From Cenococcum geophilum 1.58 (lineage: Eukaryota; Ascomycota; Dothideomycetes; Gloniales; Gloniaceae), in contig KV748204.1 in NCBI GenBank assembly GCA_001692895.1, forward strand, positions 1,640,771 to 1,704,770: DNA of 64,000 nt, given 5' to 3'. Shown one piece after another: positions 46,225 through 58,088 of this stretch; within the stretch, counting starts at the first letter, position 1; the number at the start of each line of letters is the position of its first letter. Below the pieces are notes generated by a model. The model was given only the letters and a program-made list of their open reading frames with translations, was not told where the DNA came from and ran no database searches. A program made the translations under genes and the position numbers.

Positions 46225-47785
46225 ATGGCGGGTTTTGGGAGGTCAAACTCTTTGAGTATAAACACTGGAGGGTCTCTCTTGTAAGAAAGAAATTTATCGC
46301 TTTATCTAAGTTACCACTGCAGCTCTATCTAAATCCATAAGTAGGGTACTTTGCTAATTCGCGCCTTCTACATAGCGGTAGCTCCACCAATGTTAGTCAG
46401 GGCCAGCAGAGTGCTGGGCTTTTTGGCACTTCAATAAACACATCCCAGCCTCAGCAAAGCGGTAATATGTTTGGACAATCAACCTCACAACCGCAACAGA
46501 CTGGAGGATTATTTGGTCAGCCCGCAACATCACAGCCGCAGCAAAGCGGAGGGTTATTTGGCAACCTACAGAAACCTGCTCAACAACAAACGGGAGGCTT
46601 GTTTGGTAATTCTACAACTCAGTCACAGCCACAACAGAGTAGTTCCCTCTTTGGAGGAGCATTAGGACAACCGAATCAGAATCAATCCCAACAATCTGGT
46701 GGATTATTCGGGAATTTAGGCCAACAGCAAAAGCCAGCCACACCCTCATTATTGTAAGCAAGGGACCCCACCCGCATTCACTTGCCTCACTCATATGCAT
46801 CTGTCCACAAACTAACAGCATTCCTCCTAGCGGATCCACTGCAACTCAACCTAAACCCTCTCCTTCTTTGTTCGGCTCCTCCCTTCAACAACCACAGCAG
46901 CCCCAGCAGCAGCCCCAGCAGCAGCAACCATCCCTCTTCGGCAGCATGGCACAGCAGAATCCACAGCCCAACCCTTTTGGCGGTAGCCTGACTCTGGGCC
47001 AAAGCACTAGTCAGCCGCAAGCATTTTCTGGTTCAACTAGCACTGTTCCCGGCGTCAAAATTGACGTTTCGAATATTCGTGGCACGACACGCTTCTCTGA
47101 CCTCCATGAGTCTCTCCAATCACAAATAGAAGACATTGATAAATTCATTCAGCAACAAATCAACTTCTGCACTCAATGCTCAGGCATGCTTCCCAAGCAC
47201 AGTGCCTCGGTCACCTCTATTCCGCCAGATGTCGAGTTCTTAGAAGGCAGAGTAGCCACGGTAGAACTAGCAATCGATAACGACATCACTACCGTAGGGC
47301 GTTTGAAGGACATCTGCAGGAAGGACGCCGACGACGCAAGCCTCTCGTTCCGTGCCATCGAGAACCTCAAACTCCCGCAGCAGTTCCACTATGCGGGGAT
47401 GACCGGCCTCGGCTCCACGCCCTCCGCGCCTCCAAGATCGAGTGCAATTCTTAGCGGCGCTAACGATGACTCGAGCGGCAAACCCGTAGATCTCGTTGGC
47501 TACTTCTCGAAACGTGCAGACGGTCTAGGTGACACACTGGATGAATACGGACGCCAAATCCGCGAGATCGAGGCGCACTTGAGAACCGTTGAAGCTGGCG
47601 CTATGCAAAGGACTGAGGAGCTAATGATGGCTAGGGGCGGTGACGCCGTAAGTGGGAGGGATCAGCAGAGGGAGCTTGTGGGGGCACTGAAAGCCATTGA
47701 AGGTGCCATTTTACAAGTTGCCGGAAAGGTAGGATCGGTGAGGGAAATGGTTGTTGAGGAAACTGTTGGGGCTGGAGGAAGGTAG
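46225..47785 (+). CDS. nup49: FG-repeat nucleoporin Nup49 (Nup62 complex)
   Basis: Three exons: 46225-46280, 46376-46753, 46831-47785; 1389 nt, 462 residues. Both introns are GT-AG (95 and 77 bp) with CTAAT or CTAAC branch-like sites near the acceptor. The start gives MAGFGRSNSLSINTGGSLFG, typical of fungal Nup49. Residues 1 to about 215 are Gln-rich with five GLFG, five SLFG and other FG motifs, the disordered mesh that binds transport receptors in the pore channel. From VKIDVSNIRG (about 220) to the end it is helical and coiled-coil-like, the part that assembles with Nsp1 and Nup57. Length fits the family. Both introns cut the Phe codon of an SLFG (TT|C), so exon 2 (126 codons) can be removed in frame. 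Confidence 0.93.
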
Positions 47786-48470
47786 TGCGGGAAGTTGGAT
47801 ATGTGTGGAAAACGACCGGGGTGTTTGTACTACCAGTGCTTTAGGGCTGTACAGAGGCTGAAATTTAAGCGGGCATGACCTTTTCTCTTTGTTTGGCCGT
47901 AGCAATAGGGCTGAAATCAAGCGCAAGTGGCTTATAATATCGAAGATATTTATCAGGCAAGTCATGCAGATATGCAAAATTCTGTTGGCAGGGGGTAGTC
48001 AGGCAGTCTTTGAGCTCGGCGATGTGTACGTGACAGTTCACGGGCCACCTTATTAATATAGTTCCATAGGTCCTTCCTCATAGAGCCTTTCACATCCATT
48101 CCGCCACGCCTAGTTAGTGATCTGACAAATTCTAAGCCACAAAACAATCTGCGTATGCTAGATTCGAAACGAGGCTTAGATTTTTCTCCGCAAAATCAAG
48201 AACCGTGCCTGCTGTCACGATGACGAAGTATCACATACAAACGCTAGATGAACAAGCATCAGATTCGAAGAATTGATAGCTACGTACGGCTGTCGTGGAG
48301 ACTCAAGAGGATTGCTGGAGAGGTCAACAGGAATATAGCTGCCTCTGAATCTATATAGGGGCAATGGGGCGGATAAACTATCTGCCAAATGATGCATAAC
48401 ATGCGGAACGTTAGTCCCCCAACGCAAATTTTAACCCGAGTGTAATAAGCCAATTAGTTAACCCAAAGCT
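47786..48470. other. Downstream flank of nup49
   Basis: Balanced composition with no recognised gene. Two minus-strand open frames (47962-48147 and 48215-48427) lack family resemblance. TA-rich repeat DNA starts near 48430. Confidence 0.45.
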
Positions 48471-49249
48471 TTAATTTAGAGCTTTATTATATAAACTTTA
48501 ATTAATATATATAGAGATAAAGGTTTTCCAGGGGGAGACTCCCTAGGACCCCCCTATATAGAGCTTTTGCTTAATTTAGAAGTAGTAGTAAGATTAAAGC
48601 GCCTTAGTTACTGCTAGGTAAGGATCTACTACAGTAACCGAGGCGCCCTACTTAAGCCAGGCCTAAAGAATATATTGGTCACAAATATAGCATATATTTA
48701 GACTGCAGAGCTTTAATACAAAGCCCTCTACGTAGGATATAATATAGTAGATTATAATTCCAATTTAAAGCTTTATATACTAAATATTTTTAATACCTAA
48801 TAACTATTAACTACGTTATTACCTACCTAGTTCGGACGTATAATAATACAATGGCTTAGTAATAATATAATAGCTTAGCGCCAAGTAATAGGAGGGGAGG
48901 AGATTAGGGGTAGCTCGGCTACTGTAAGAAGGTTGTAATATTAGTATCCCTTCGTGTGGCAAATGTGACTTTTCGTATTGGGCGCTTTGGGCGCTCCTGC
49001 TTGGGTTAGCATGCTGCAGGCACCCTAGCTAGCGTGATTTTATTAGTAAGCCTCACCAAAACGCGTTAATATTGCGATGCTGATGAAATACTGCAGAAGG
49101 CCACTACGGCTACCACTAAAAACACTTATATAAATTTTTTTTTGAGGAAGTTGGGCCAAAAGTCGTGATATATGACGTTATGTCTGTATGTTTCTGCCCT
49201 TCCTTTACCAACCAGCTGCTAATTATATAGGAAAATCCTCCGTTAGAGT
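48471..49249. repeat. TA-rich remnant with a hairpin
   Basis: Words shared with the minisatellites (TATATAGAGCTTT) occur near 48480-48560. 48599-48649 forms a hairpin: GCGCCTTAGTTACTG and CAGTAACCGAGGCGC around about 21 bp. The rest shows no element ends I could define. Confidence 0.4.
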
Positions 49250-51060
49250 CCTCCCCCGAACCACCGCCATATATCCGCTTTATACGCGTTCTTAATGTTA
49301 ATGAGGATAAGCTAATAAAGGACCAGCTTAAGGTTATAAGGGAGGACGTGCTGTATACATTAAATAAGGTGTACTAAGTGTTACAAGTGATTGAACGGTT
49401 TAATTAGCGGTTATTTAATATAGAGGATCGATTAAAGGCAGTAGAGGAGGGCTTGAAGGAGGCTAAGAAGGACACTGCAGTAAAGGCTTAATTAGCTTTG
49501 GAGTCTTAATATCAAGGGCATAAGAAAGTAGAGGACCTAAAATACTCACCTAGTCGTCGCCTACTGAATAAAAATTGTTAAAGCACCGAAGATATAGAGG
49601 AAGCCTATAGGCCTTACATTTATATACCGTTTGCCTGATTTTGACTATAAGGTTCTTTACCTTTTTTTATCTATATATCCAGCACCCCGAAAGGGTCTTA
49701 TGGCCTTATTTCCTTGTAAAGCTTTTGATAGAACGGTAAGTTCGCGTCTTATACCGTTGAATTGCAGGTAGTGGGGTTTTAGCGGTAACGTAGGTGGTTT
49801 TTTGATTTGTTCTATTTTTATAACTAGGCCTAATACCAGATTAATATTGCCTAGATTTTAGTGAGCTTTAACGAAGAAGACGCTTAGTATTGTGCTTATT
49901 TAGACCTATCTGCCGACTGCCTATAATAACGAGGTTCTATGCCAATTGTATACGGAAACGGCGGTGGGTTTAGAGGAAGGGCTTCTTTAACGTTTGGAAG
50001 ATCTTCTTGCTAATAATATAGGTGTTAATTATAGCCGCATTAAGCGCCTAGAAGAATAAGGGCAGCTAGGTGCGCATAGTAGTGATCTGGGTGGTATAAT
50101 AGCTTTGAAGCTGATTATGAATATTAACGCCGCCTATCTAGTTATTGTAGTTAATAGAGAGCCTTGGGAGCGTTAACTTCTTAATTGGATTATTGCCCTA
50201 AATATTAGCTACTAGCTTCTTAAGGAAGGAATTATATGCCCACGGCCGACGCCGATTAACTTTATTAACGTCCTTATTGCTATATAAGTAAGCTATTATT
50301 AAAAACCGTACTAAATTCTTATCCTACCATATGATTAAAAGTACTAAATTAACTACCCTAACAACTACTCCTGTAATAAAATTAAACGGTAGCCTTTCCT
50401 TCCTTTTATTAGCCCTTTTATGCACCTCTAGATAGTCCTTTAAGTTTAATCGAGCTATACTAGCTGTAGTAATTCCGAGTCGTTAAAGCACCTAAAGCAA
50501 CGGAATATTCGTAAAATAGTTATCTAAGAATAGGCAAAATCGACGAGCCTGAAGAGGAAGCTATTGGGTAAGGTAGAGGACGTACTTAGAGGTCTTTAAG
50601 AGGACAATATCTTAATAATTTATTTGAGAAGGAAGCCTAAAAAAGTAGCTAGGTGAGGTAAACATAAAGCTATAGCAATACCTATATTAACAAAGGCTTA
50701 ATATCTTAAAGCCCTTAGGTACTGGCTTACCAGGCAATTTAATTATAGCTATAGATCGTCTAGTAAACCTTACCATTATCTTATTAAAGCTAACTATAGA
50801 TCTAGGTATAACGTACTTCCTAAACGCCTCGCTTAAAGGAGTTGTTAACGGCTCAATTTTCTTAAAAATGTGACGTTTGACACCCTCTGGTGGAGGTAGT
50901 AAGGTATAGAAAAAGCGCTTAAGTTACTCCTATCTCTTTTAGCCTATAAATAAGCTAATCGAATGTCTAGGATATTTAGGATCTGTAGCCCAAAGGTCTT
51001 GCACCTGGGTGACTTTAAAGACGCCTATATAGATAATAAGTCCTACCTAAATCATTAATT
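49250..51060 (+). pseudogene. Degenerate frames of an unidentified repeat protein
   Basis: Plus-strand frames read for long distances with scattered TAA/TAG: FIRVLNVNEDKLIKDQLKV and EDRLKAVEEGLKEAKKD (about 49.27-49.47 kb, coiled-coil-like), then TETAVGLEEGLL and GGIIALKLIMNINAAYLVI (49.95-50.16 kb), then KRKLLGKVEDVLRG and RRKPKKVA (50.5-50.65 kb). They may be parts of one dead element. No known domain was recognised. Confidence 0.4.
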
Positions 51061-51307
51061 CACCAGCAGAGGTCTCCTTCCACGTCCGTGATCGTTTACC
51101 CGCATATTGTTCTGATTGGTAATATCCGCCAGCATTTTAAGAGGCTGTATATAGGTTTGTATTAATCGCGAGCTTCTTAAATACACTAATATTAAAGAAT
51201 AGTAGGAATACTCAAATTGGTAGGTCCTATCTAGATCTACACCTACTAGACTCTATATAAATTTAATCCGCTAATATACAATAAGCAGCACGCTCATTAT
51301 CCTTATT

Positions 51308-51818
51308 TTAATTAGGAAGGTTATTAGATTTAACGTCCGCGATAACACCACCAATAGGCTCACTAGCACGCCGAGCGGCAAATAGCAACTCATCTAGAAG
51401 GTTAATAACTTCAAGGTTTAGTTTAGAGACAGCGGCCATAGGCTCCCATGAAGTAGGAACAGCAGGAAGGCCCATTCTTGTGACTTCTTTAGCTGATAGC
51501 TCTGGTAGTTTAGTTTTATCTACCTCATCTGCCTTATCCTTAGCAGTCTCGCCGCGGGCCTTAAAAACGGCTCCTAATTCGTCCTTAATATTCTCCCTTT
51601 GGCTGCTTGGCCAAGCCTCCTTAATATCTTTAATTAGTACCACTGCCTGCTGCGTAGTTCCTGAAGCCTCTAGAGGCTGTATAATTACTGCCGACGAGCT
51701 ATTATGTATATACTGCGTTGCTTAAAAGGTCTGCGAATAGGACTTCCAGGCTTGAGGTGCTTTTGGAGGCTTTGGAGGCTTCGGAGCCGAAGACGTATGA
51801 CGTTTTTTGGGCGGCATA
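51308..51818 (-). pseudogene. Unidentified ORF with a single in-frame stop (about 170 codons)
   Basis: On the minus strand ATG (51818-51816) begins MPPKKRHTSSAPKPPKPPKA, then QAWKSYSQTF, one TAA (probably a former CAA), and an open run of 111 further codons (AWPSSQRENIKDELGAVFKA, LPELSAKEVTRMGLPAVP, LNLEVINLLDELLFAA) to a stop at 51308. Codon use and composition are far less degraded than the neighbourhood. It has a basic, Pro-rich start and a helical, charged body. The family is not recognised. It could be an accessory protein of a transposon or a decayed host gene. Confidence 0.45.
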
Positions 51819-52590
51819 AGGACGATATTTTACTGATGATTTAATGATTAAACAGACGGCAACAATATTGAAGCTTTTTAATCAACTACACTAAATATTA
51901 TAGGCTTCCTGGCCATGTTACTGCTGTTCACCGCAATATCTAAGCGTTAAATAAGGCGCTAGCACCCTTGCCGTACTGACTTAGTACTTCAATACCAAGC
52001 TCTATACGGTATAGAGCCTCTAGATTGGCTTATGAGGCGTGCATATACGAAAAGTCCTTGAAATGGTTGCCATACAAAGGGATAGTATTAAACTTTAAAA
52101 ATTGTGCCGGGAGCTTAATTAACGACCCCTATATAAAACGTTAGCCCGCGAAGCCCTACTGCACGCGTTTACGTCGCCGCGGGTGGAAACATCATCTGGA
52201 ATCCTATTCCTCTTAATAGCCAAGTGCAGAGGCAATGGTAGAGAGCCATCGCAGCGCGTGTAGCGCTGTCGTTCGACTCTGTAGTAACGAGCCCGCGACG
52301 CGTGTAAAGTATCGCCCTTAACAACACCAGGAGCCTTACTGCCTCCGCTTAGAGCTCTTATTCTACCATCTAGGGAGGCCTATTAAGGGAAACTGGGATA
52401 CGAAAACCGCCTAATATACAACTACCTGGCTCGCAGCTAGGCCCAAAACTAGCCTTATCTAGCTAGTTAACGTAAACGCGTCCTAGGCGTATAACAGGAC
52501 ACCCTTAGGCTTATACTAGCTCTAAGATCGTAAAGTAAGCGCAATAAGGGTGTAGGGATCCTCCTTTTATAAGAACTTGTTAAGGTTAAC
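51819..52590. other. Mixed repeat sequence, no gene seen
   Basis: Moderate composition with a GC-richer part at about 52140-52330. Frames are short, and no ends or motifs of a known element were recognised. Confidence 0.35.
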
Positions 52591-52599
52591 GCGTTATAG

Positions 52600-52690
52600 A
52601 TACTTTATACAAAACTTATTAAGGCCCTAAGGCCACCACAAAGAACTTATTAAGGCCCTGCCTAAAGAACTTATTAAGGCCCCTTTATAA
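52600..52690. repeat. Short tandem repeat AAGAACTTATTAAGGCCC
   Basis: Three copies of (AA)CTTATTAAGGCCC, the second and third preceded by AAAGAA, separated by 15-20 bp; a further AAGGGCC follows. Confidence 0.7.
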
Positions 52691-52729
52691 GGGCCTATCT
52701 GGTATCTGGTATAATTAGGTAACTTAAAA

Positions 52730-53035
52730 GAGGGTCTTAATAGGCGTAGTACGCGCAACCTAGGGGACGGCGACGCAATAGCACTGTAACGGCAACGCGA
52801 CGGTAACTAGATGGCCTAACGAGGTAGAAACACGGGCAAAGCTCTAGGTAGGGAAACATAGGCCAGCTTTAACGGCCCTATGGCGTTTAACTTATAGTTA
52901 ACTTATAGGCGACTTATAGGAGGGTCTTAATAGGCGTAGTGTATGTAACCTAATGCGTATATATATAAGGCGACTTATAAGAGGGTCTTAATAGGCGTAG
53001 TATATGTAACCTAATATATATATATAGGGGAGGCT
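52730..53035. repeat. Interspersed repeat GAGGGTCTTAATAGGCGTAGT, three copies
   Basis: Copies near 52731, 52920 and 52982, each followed by about four variable bases and then (T/C)GTAACCTA or GCAACCTA. The last two are about 62 bp apart and share GGCGACTTATA before the core. Confidence 0.7.
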
Positions 53036-53699
53036 ATAAGGGAAATATAGGCTAGTTAGATAAGGACTTAATAAATAGAGATATAGGCTAGCTTATAAAA
53101 GGGGGGGATATAAGCTTAGTTAGTAGGAGAGGGAAGAGTAGGTTATCTAGTATAGGACCTAGTATCTCTATAGCCCCTCTCCTATAAGACACGGTTAGCC
53201 TATTATAGGGAAACCCTTATAGGTAACGCGAAACGGGAGCTAGTAGTGTATAGGGTGTTACGCCCCTATATTACTACTAGCCTCCTATAAGGTGTAGTGC
53301 GTAATAGCTACTACTAGCTCTAGGGACCTTACCCCTTAGTTAAGCTCTAACCCCTAGTACACCTAGTATATAGGTAGGATTACGTCCTAGCTAGAGAAGA
53401 CTATTATATAACTTAAAAGAACGGATACGCGTATTAGTATATTAATAGATAGAACCGTTCGCCTCTAGGGCGGCTTACTAGTAAAATATACTTAAGGAGT
53501 AAATAGGAGTTACTTAGGTAAGGGAGGCTTTTTTAGTTTAGGCCTTAACTATAAAAGGTACCTAAGGCTTCTATATTATAGGATGCAGCCATAACGCCCT
53601 TATAGGATTACGCCAGTAAGCATATAAGAAGGGAGTTGCAACCCCTAGAAATGGCAGCTTATACCTATACCGGTAGAAATAATAAAGAAAGGTATAAAA

Positions 53700-56050
53700 C
53701 TAGAGGCTATAGAAGGCTTTTAAGCCGTATAAAAGCGTACTAACTTTAGGAGAAAACTCTTATATAGACTACTAGGGGGCGGTTTAGTACTTAGGCTAAT
53801 CCTATTATAAGATACCTAAAAGAATAGTAAAATTCCCCGTTAATTAGTGGTGGCAGCTAACTGCTTATAGAAAGCCCTAGGCCCTTAGGCTTAGTAAGGG
53901 AAAGCTACTTAAAAACTAAGGTAGAGGCCTAGATAAGCAGGTATGTTAAACTTTACTATATAACTACCTACTTAGAAAGGGTAATAGCGGATTACATAGT
54001 AGACACGGCTAAGGAACACGCCCTACTACCATAAAGCCAAATAGGGGTAAGAAAGAACCGCTCAATACTATTAACACTTACGCTACTCGCTGCCACCATT
54101 AAATCTGTATAGGTGATGCAAAAGGACTTTATAGTATCAATGCTCAGCCTAAATATTAGTGGCGCCTACAATAACGTACCCTATAAGCGTCTCTTATACA
54201 TCCTTAGGGCAAAAGGCTTCCTAGAATGGATTATATAATTTGTTTAAGGGTTTATAGGTCAAAAAGAAATATTATTAGTCTTTAGCGGATACTAAAGCCC
54301 CCCTATTATAGTTGCAACAGGAATACTATAAGGATTACCCCTCTCGCCTATACTCTTCCTTTTCTTTATAAGTAACCTGCTTAACTCCTTTAAAGAAGGG
54401 GCGACCTAGGGGATAGGCTTTATTAATAATACAAACCTAATTATATACGGGCTAATAGCCGCAGAGAATTATAGAACACTAGAGAAAGCTTATAATACCT
54501 ATATAGAATAGGCAAGACAATATAGAGTCCAATTCTTACCAAAGAAATACCAGCTAATCTATTTTATAAGAAAACGTAACCAATCTATAAATCTTTAGCA
54601 TATAATTTATATCTAAGGCTTTAGGGGTTAACTAGTTTAGAGCCTAAGAGTATTAGGAGATGGGTATAGTAAGCTCTAGTAGAGCGTATATGCGGCGCAA
54701 GCGGCCTATAAGGGCTAAGTATAGTATATTATATTATCTAGGATCGTTAACTTTACATAGGGTCCATGCTTTTAGAGGTCACGCCTACTATATATAGCAG
54801 TTGTCCGGCCAACCATAACGTATAGGTCCAGTATTTAGGCCATTAGAGAATCTAAGAAAGGCCCCCCTAAATCGCTCCTTAAACTACTCTAAAAGGTCCA
54901 AATAGCTTGCCTCTAGAGCATAATAGGCGGATATAAGCGAACGGCTACAGCACTACTTAAGAAGAAAGCTAATATTCCCCCCCTATAACTATATATTGAA
55001 GCTGTTGCAATATAAAGGGTATAAAAGGAACGCAACTCTAATATTATAAAGTATATTAAGACACGCCTAAATAAACTATAGAGGGACCCTAGGGCGCCTT
55101 ATAGGAGAACAAACTAATAACCCTAAAGTAGGGAAGATATATTAGAGAAACAGGTAAAGAAAGTAGAAGAAGAATAGCGCTGCTTTAGGGCCTAGGCCTA
55201 TATAAAGGAGAAAGGGAGACGCGTAAGAGGCTAGTAAAGATAATAGTAAGAGAGAGAAAGGAGCTAAAGTAAAGTATAAAAGAACGCCGGGAAACCATCT
55301 ACCGTAATACAATACTGGCTAAACTAACGCTGGAGAGGCGTATAGGAGTTAAAGGTACAAAGGCTAACTAAGGTAAGAGGAACCTAAGCTATAGTATGGT
55401 TAACGCTATAGGGGGTAAATACTCTAAAGCTCTGAGAAGGCCTAATAAAGGTAGAAAATATAATAGTAACACTCTTAAGAATAGGAATAATAGGACTAAA
55501 AGACTGGCTCTACTGGGTAGGTGTCCTAGTAGGTAGCCTAAGATATAAATATGGCTGGCTAAAATAGACACTAAAATATATAATACTGTTATGCCCCTTA
55601 CGCACTAACTAAGAAGTAATGCTCTTAGTAGCTGGCATAAAGAACTATAAGACACTGCTCTTAATATAAAAAGGCCTTAAGGCGGTTACCTAGTGGCTTA
55701 TTAGCTAAAATATACTAAACTAGTTCTAGGTTATAAAGGAAATAGCAATAAAGGGCAAGGGGGTAAGTAACGGGCGCCCCCTAATAACTCTATAGTAGTA
55801 GAGTAAAGTTTACAATACTAGCGCGCCCGTAGGCTTATTACGGCAGCAGTGGTTCCTAAGGAAGTCAAAAAGTAAGGTAGTAGGAGCACCACCGGTGACT
55901 CGTAGGCGCCTTATAGGCGAGTCCTAAAAGGCAGGGAGATGGATTACGGGGTTTTCTCAAATAGAGTTTTCTCCCTACATGTACATAAGGAGTAGTCTGC
56001 GTGGGCCTAATAGGGATCCGAATCGGACGTTAAGCAATGAATTATTATTA
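53700..56050 (+). pseudogene. RIP-degraded LINE (Tad-like), RT and 3' part
   Basis: The plus-strand frame shows ADYIVDTAKEHALLP (about 53.98 kb), SLNISGAYNNVPYKRLL, the RT phrase GLPLSPILFLFFISNLLNSF and a FINNTN that fits the FIDDTN active site with Asp to Asn changes (about 54.1-54.45 kb). This is non-LTR reverse transcriptase. The 3' end near 56030-56052 (GGGATCCGAATCGGACG ... AATTATTATTATAT) resembles the tail of the minus-strand copy at 60275-60330. The 5' half (endonuclease) was not recognised upstream, so the copy may be truncated. 53040-53700 shows only stop-filled frames. Confidence 0.7.
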
Positions 56051-56906
56051 TATAAAACGTTAATAATATTTAATTATAGAGCTTTAAACCGGTAGATCTT
56101 TTAGGAATGCCTATTATAAGTAACTCTAAGTATAAAATTTAGAATATTTAGTAGTGGTATAAGTATAGGATAGGGTATATATTTGCGTTCCTAAATATTA
56201 TTACGTAACGTAATTTTTAGGTAATAAAAACCAGCCGTTAACGTTACTTAACTAATACTTACTAGAGGTTCCTCCGTCCTTCCTATCTTCTCTCTTACCC
56301 GTCTCCTCGTCTAATATTATCTATATTACTACGTTAACCAATAAATCCCTTAGTAGGGACTGAGGAGGAGTATTAAAGCACCGCCAGCTCTTATAAGGAA
56401 GAAGAAAAGAAGAAAAGAAGGTATAAAGGAGTATTTATAGACGGAGAAGGCCCTACAAGTATGTAATTTAGTAAGTACTAATAGTATAAGATTCTCGTAT
56501 AAGATGGGCTTAATTGCTTACCAAAATATAGGGTATCTCTATTACTGCAGTGGCTACTATAGTAGTAGAGACGCCTTAAATATTTAATGTAACTAACTAC
56601 TAAGGCTATTAATAAGTAGAAGGTAGGCTACTAATATAGTGCGAATAATATAGTTGTTAATATCCTGTTTTTACTTCTAGTATACGCGTAGATCGTTTTT
56701 ATATTTGGCGTAAAGCTAATTATAGGCAGTAAGCCGGTTTAGGTTTAGGTTTGCTATTAATATAGCTATAGGTAGTATATCCCTTAATATAGGCCAACTT
56801 AGTAGTTCTAGCTTTAAAAGATAATCTTTTCTTTTTAGATAGGTTAATATACTGCTATACCTTGTTAGTTTTAGCTATATCTTAAATAATAAAGAACTAT
56901 TAAATC
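56051..56906. repeat. TA-rich remnant, unassigned
   Basis: A plus frame around 56400-56800 gives short protein-like pieces (GRKKRRKEGIKEYL, SYKMGLIAYQNIGYLYYC) between stops, but no family could be named. It ends at the foldback element. Confidence 0.35.
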
Positions 56907-56908
56907 TA

Positions 56909-57333
56909 ACGTAATCCACCCCCAAGCTGGCCATACCCCCAAGCTAGCCACCTCAAAACTCACCAAAAATTAGAAAATTTATACTTTAATATCTTAACAA
57001 CCACTAAATAATAAATTCTAATAATTTAGATTTGGACTTTTATATACACTCTACAGCTTCTATTAAAGNTGNATAGTAANTNGTTTAGTNGTTTTNAAGA
57101 TATNNNAATTNGNNGNNNNNNNNNNNNNNNNNNNNCNNCNAATTNNNATATCTTNAAAACNACTAAACNAATTACTATGCAACTTTAATAGAAGCTGTAG
57201 AGTGTATATAAAAGTCCAAATCTAAATTATTAGAATTTATTATTTAGTGGTTGTTAAGATATTAAAGTATGATTTTAGTGAGTTTTGAGGTGGCCAGCTT
57301 GGGGGTATGGGCCAGCTTGGGGGTAGATTACGT
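56909..57333. mobile_element. Foldback/MITE element, 425 bp with about 180-bp arms
   Basis: The left arm starts ACGTAATCCACCCCCAAGCT; the right arm is its near-perfect complement, ending AGCTTGGGGGTAGATTACGT. Flanking TA at 56907-56908 and 57334-57335 is the likely target duplication. Each arm carries CCCCCAAGCTRGCC twice. Only the centre is unresolved (Ns). No coding sequence. Confidence 0.75.
57069..57169. other. Ambiguous bases at the foldback centre
   Basis: Dense Ns exactly where the two arms meet. The called bases remain complementary, so reads from the arms were probably collapsed on each other. Confidence 0.85.
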
Positions 57334-57482
57334 TAATTAGATAGCTTATTAAGGATAAGGTTAATTTTTAATTTAGTAAAGGTTATTATTTTTAGAATTT
57401 AATAGGCTAGAAAGGGTCTAGGTTAGGGTCTAGCTAGCATCTTAATAGAACCTTATTTGGACGTTCTAAACTTTTAATTTAA

Positions 57483-58088
57483 GGCTAGCGGTAAATTGAC
57501 ACCCCCTAGTTGATACGCGGACACCCCCCACTAATTGAGTTTAGTTCCTTCCTAATTAAGTTACAATATCACGTGAATTTAAGTTGTTTGCATCCACATC
57601 GCGAAAATTACATTGTTAAAACATAACTCTTATAACTGTAATGCCTCAATTGCGCAGTACCCTGTGAGGCACTGCGTGAACTTATTTGGGTACTGCTCCC
57701 TCTGCTTAATGTCTACGAACCGCCTCTGCAGGCACGCCCGCCCTCGCGTCTACGCCTGCGCCTGCGCCCGCGCCTATATCTACGCGCACGCCCACGTCCA
57801 CGCGTAGTATACCCGGTACTTTGTTTGGATGCTAATAACTTATAATAGGTCGATATATTAACGCGAACAAAGCCAGCCGCGGCGGCCCTTAACAGTTAGA
57901 GGCTGGGAGGGAATAGGTAAGGCAAATACGAGGTAATGTTTTAGGTATAGGCGCGCGACGGTCACGTACTGATGCGGATGCAAATAACTTAAATTTACGT
58001 GATATTCCAACTTGATTAGGAAGGAACTAAACTCAATTAGTAGGGGGTGTCCGCATATTAATTAGGGGGTGTTAATTTACCGCTAGCC
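57483..58088. mobile_element. 606-bp non-autonomous derivative of the Fot1-like transposon
   Basis: Inverted ends start GGCTAGCGGTAAATTGACAC and contain the GGACACCCCC and TATCACGTGAATTTAAGTT motifs of the 28466 element. The interior keeps the GC-rich GCGCCTGCGCCCGCG stretch but no transposase. Relative to its left terminus, that stretch runs opposite to the full element. The open frame at 57613-57807 spans it and is not considered a gene. Confidence 0.7.

Noticed and set aside
46143..46340. 65-codon ORF just before nup49
   Set aside because: It overlaps the nup49 start exon in another frame and runs through the first intron.
24084..47785. A biosynthetic gene cluster made of egt1, cho2 and nup49
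   Set aside because: The three products act in unrelated housekeeping processes and are separated by transposons; no tailoring enzyme or regulator was found.
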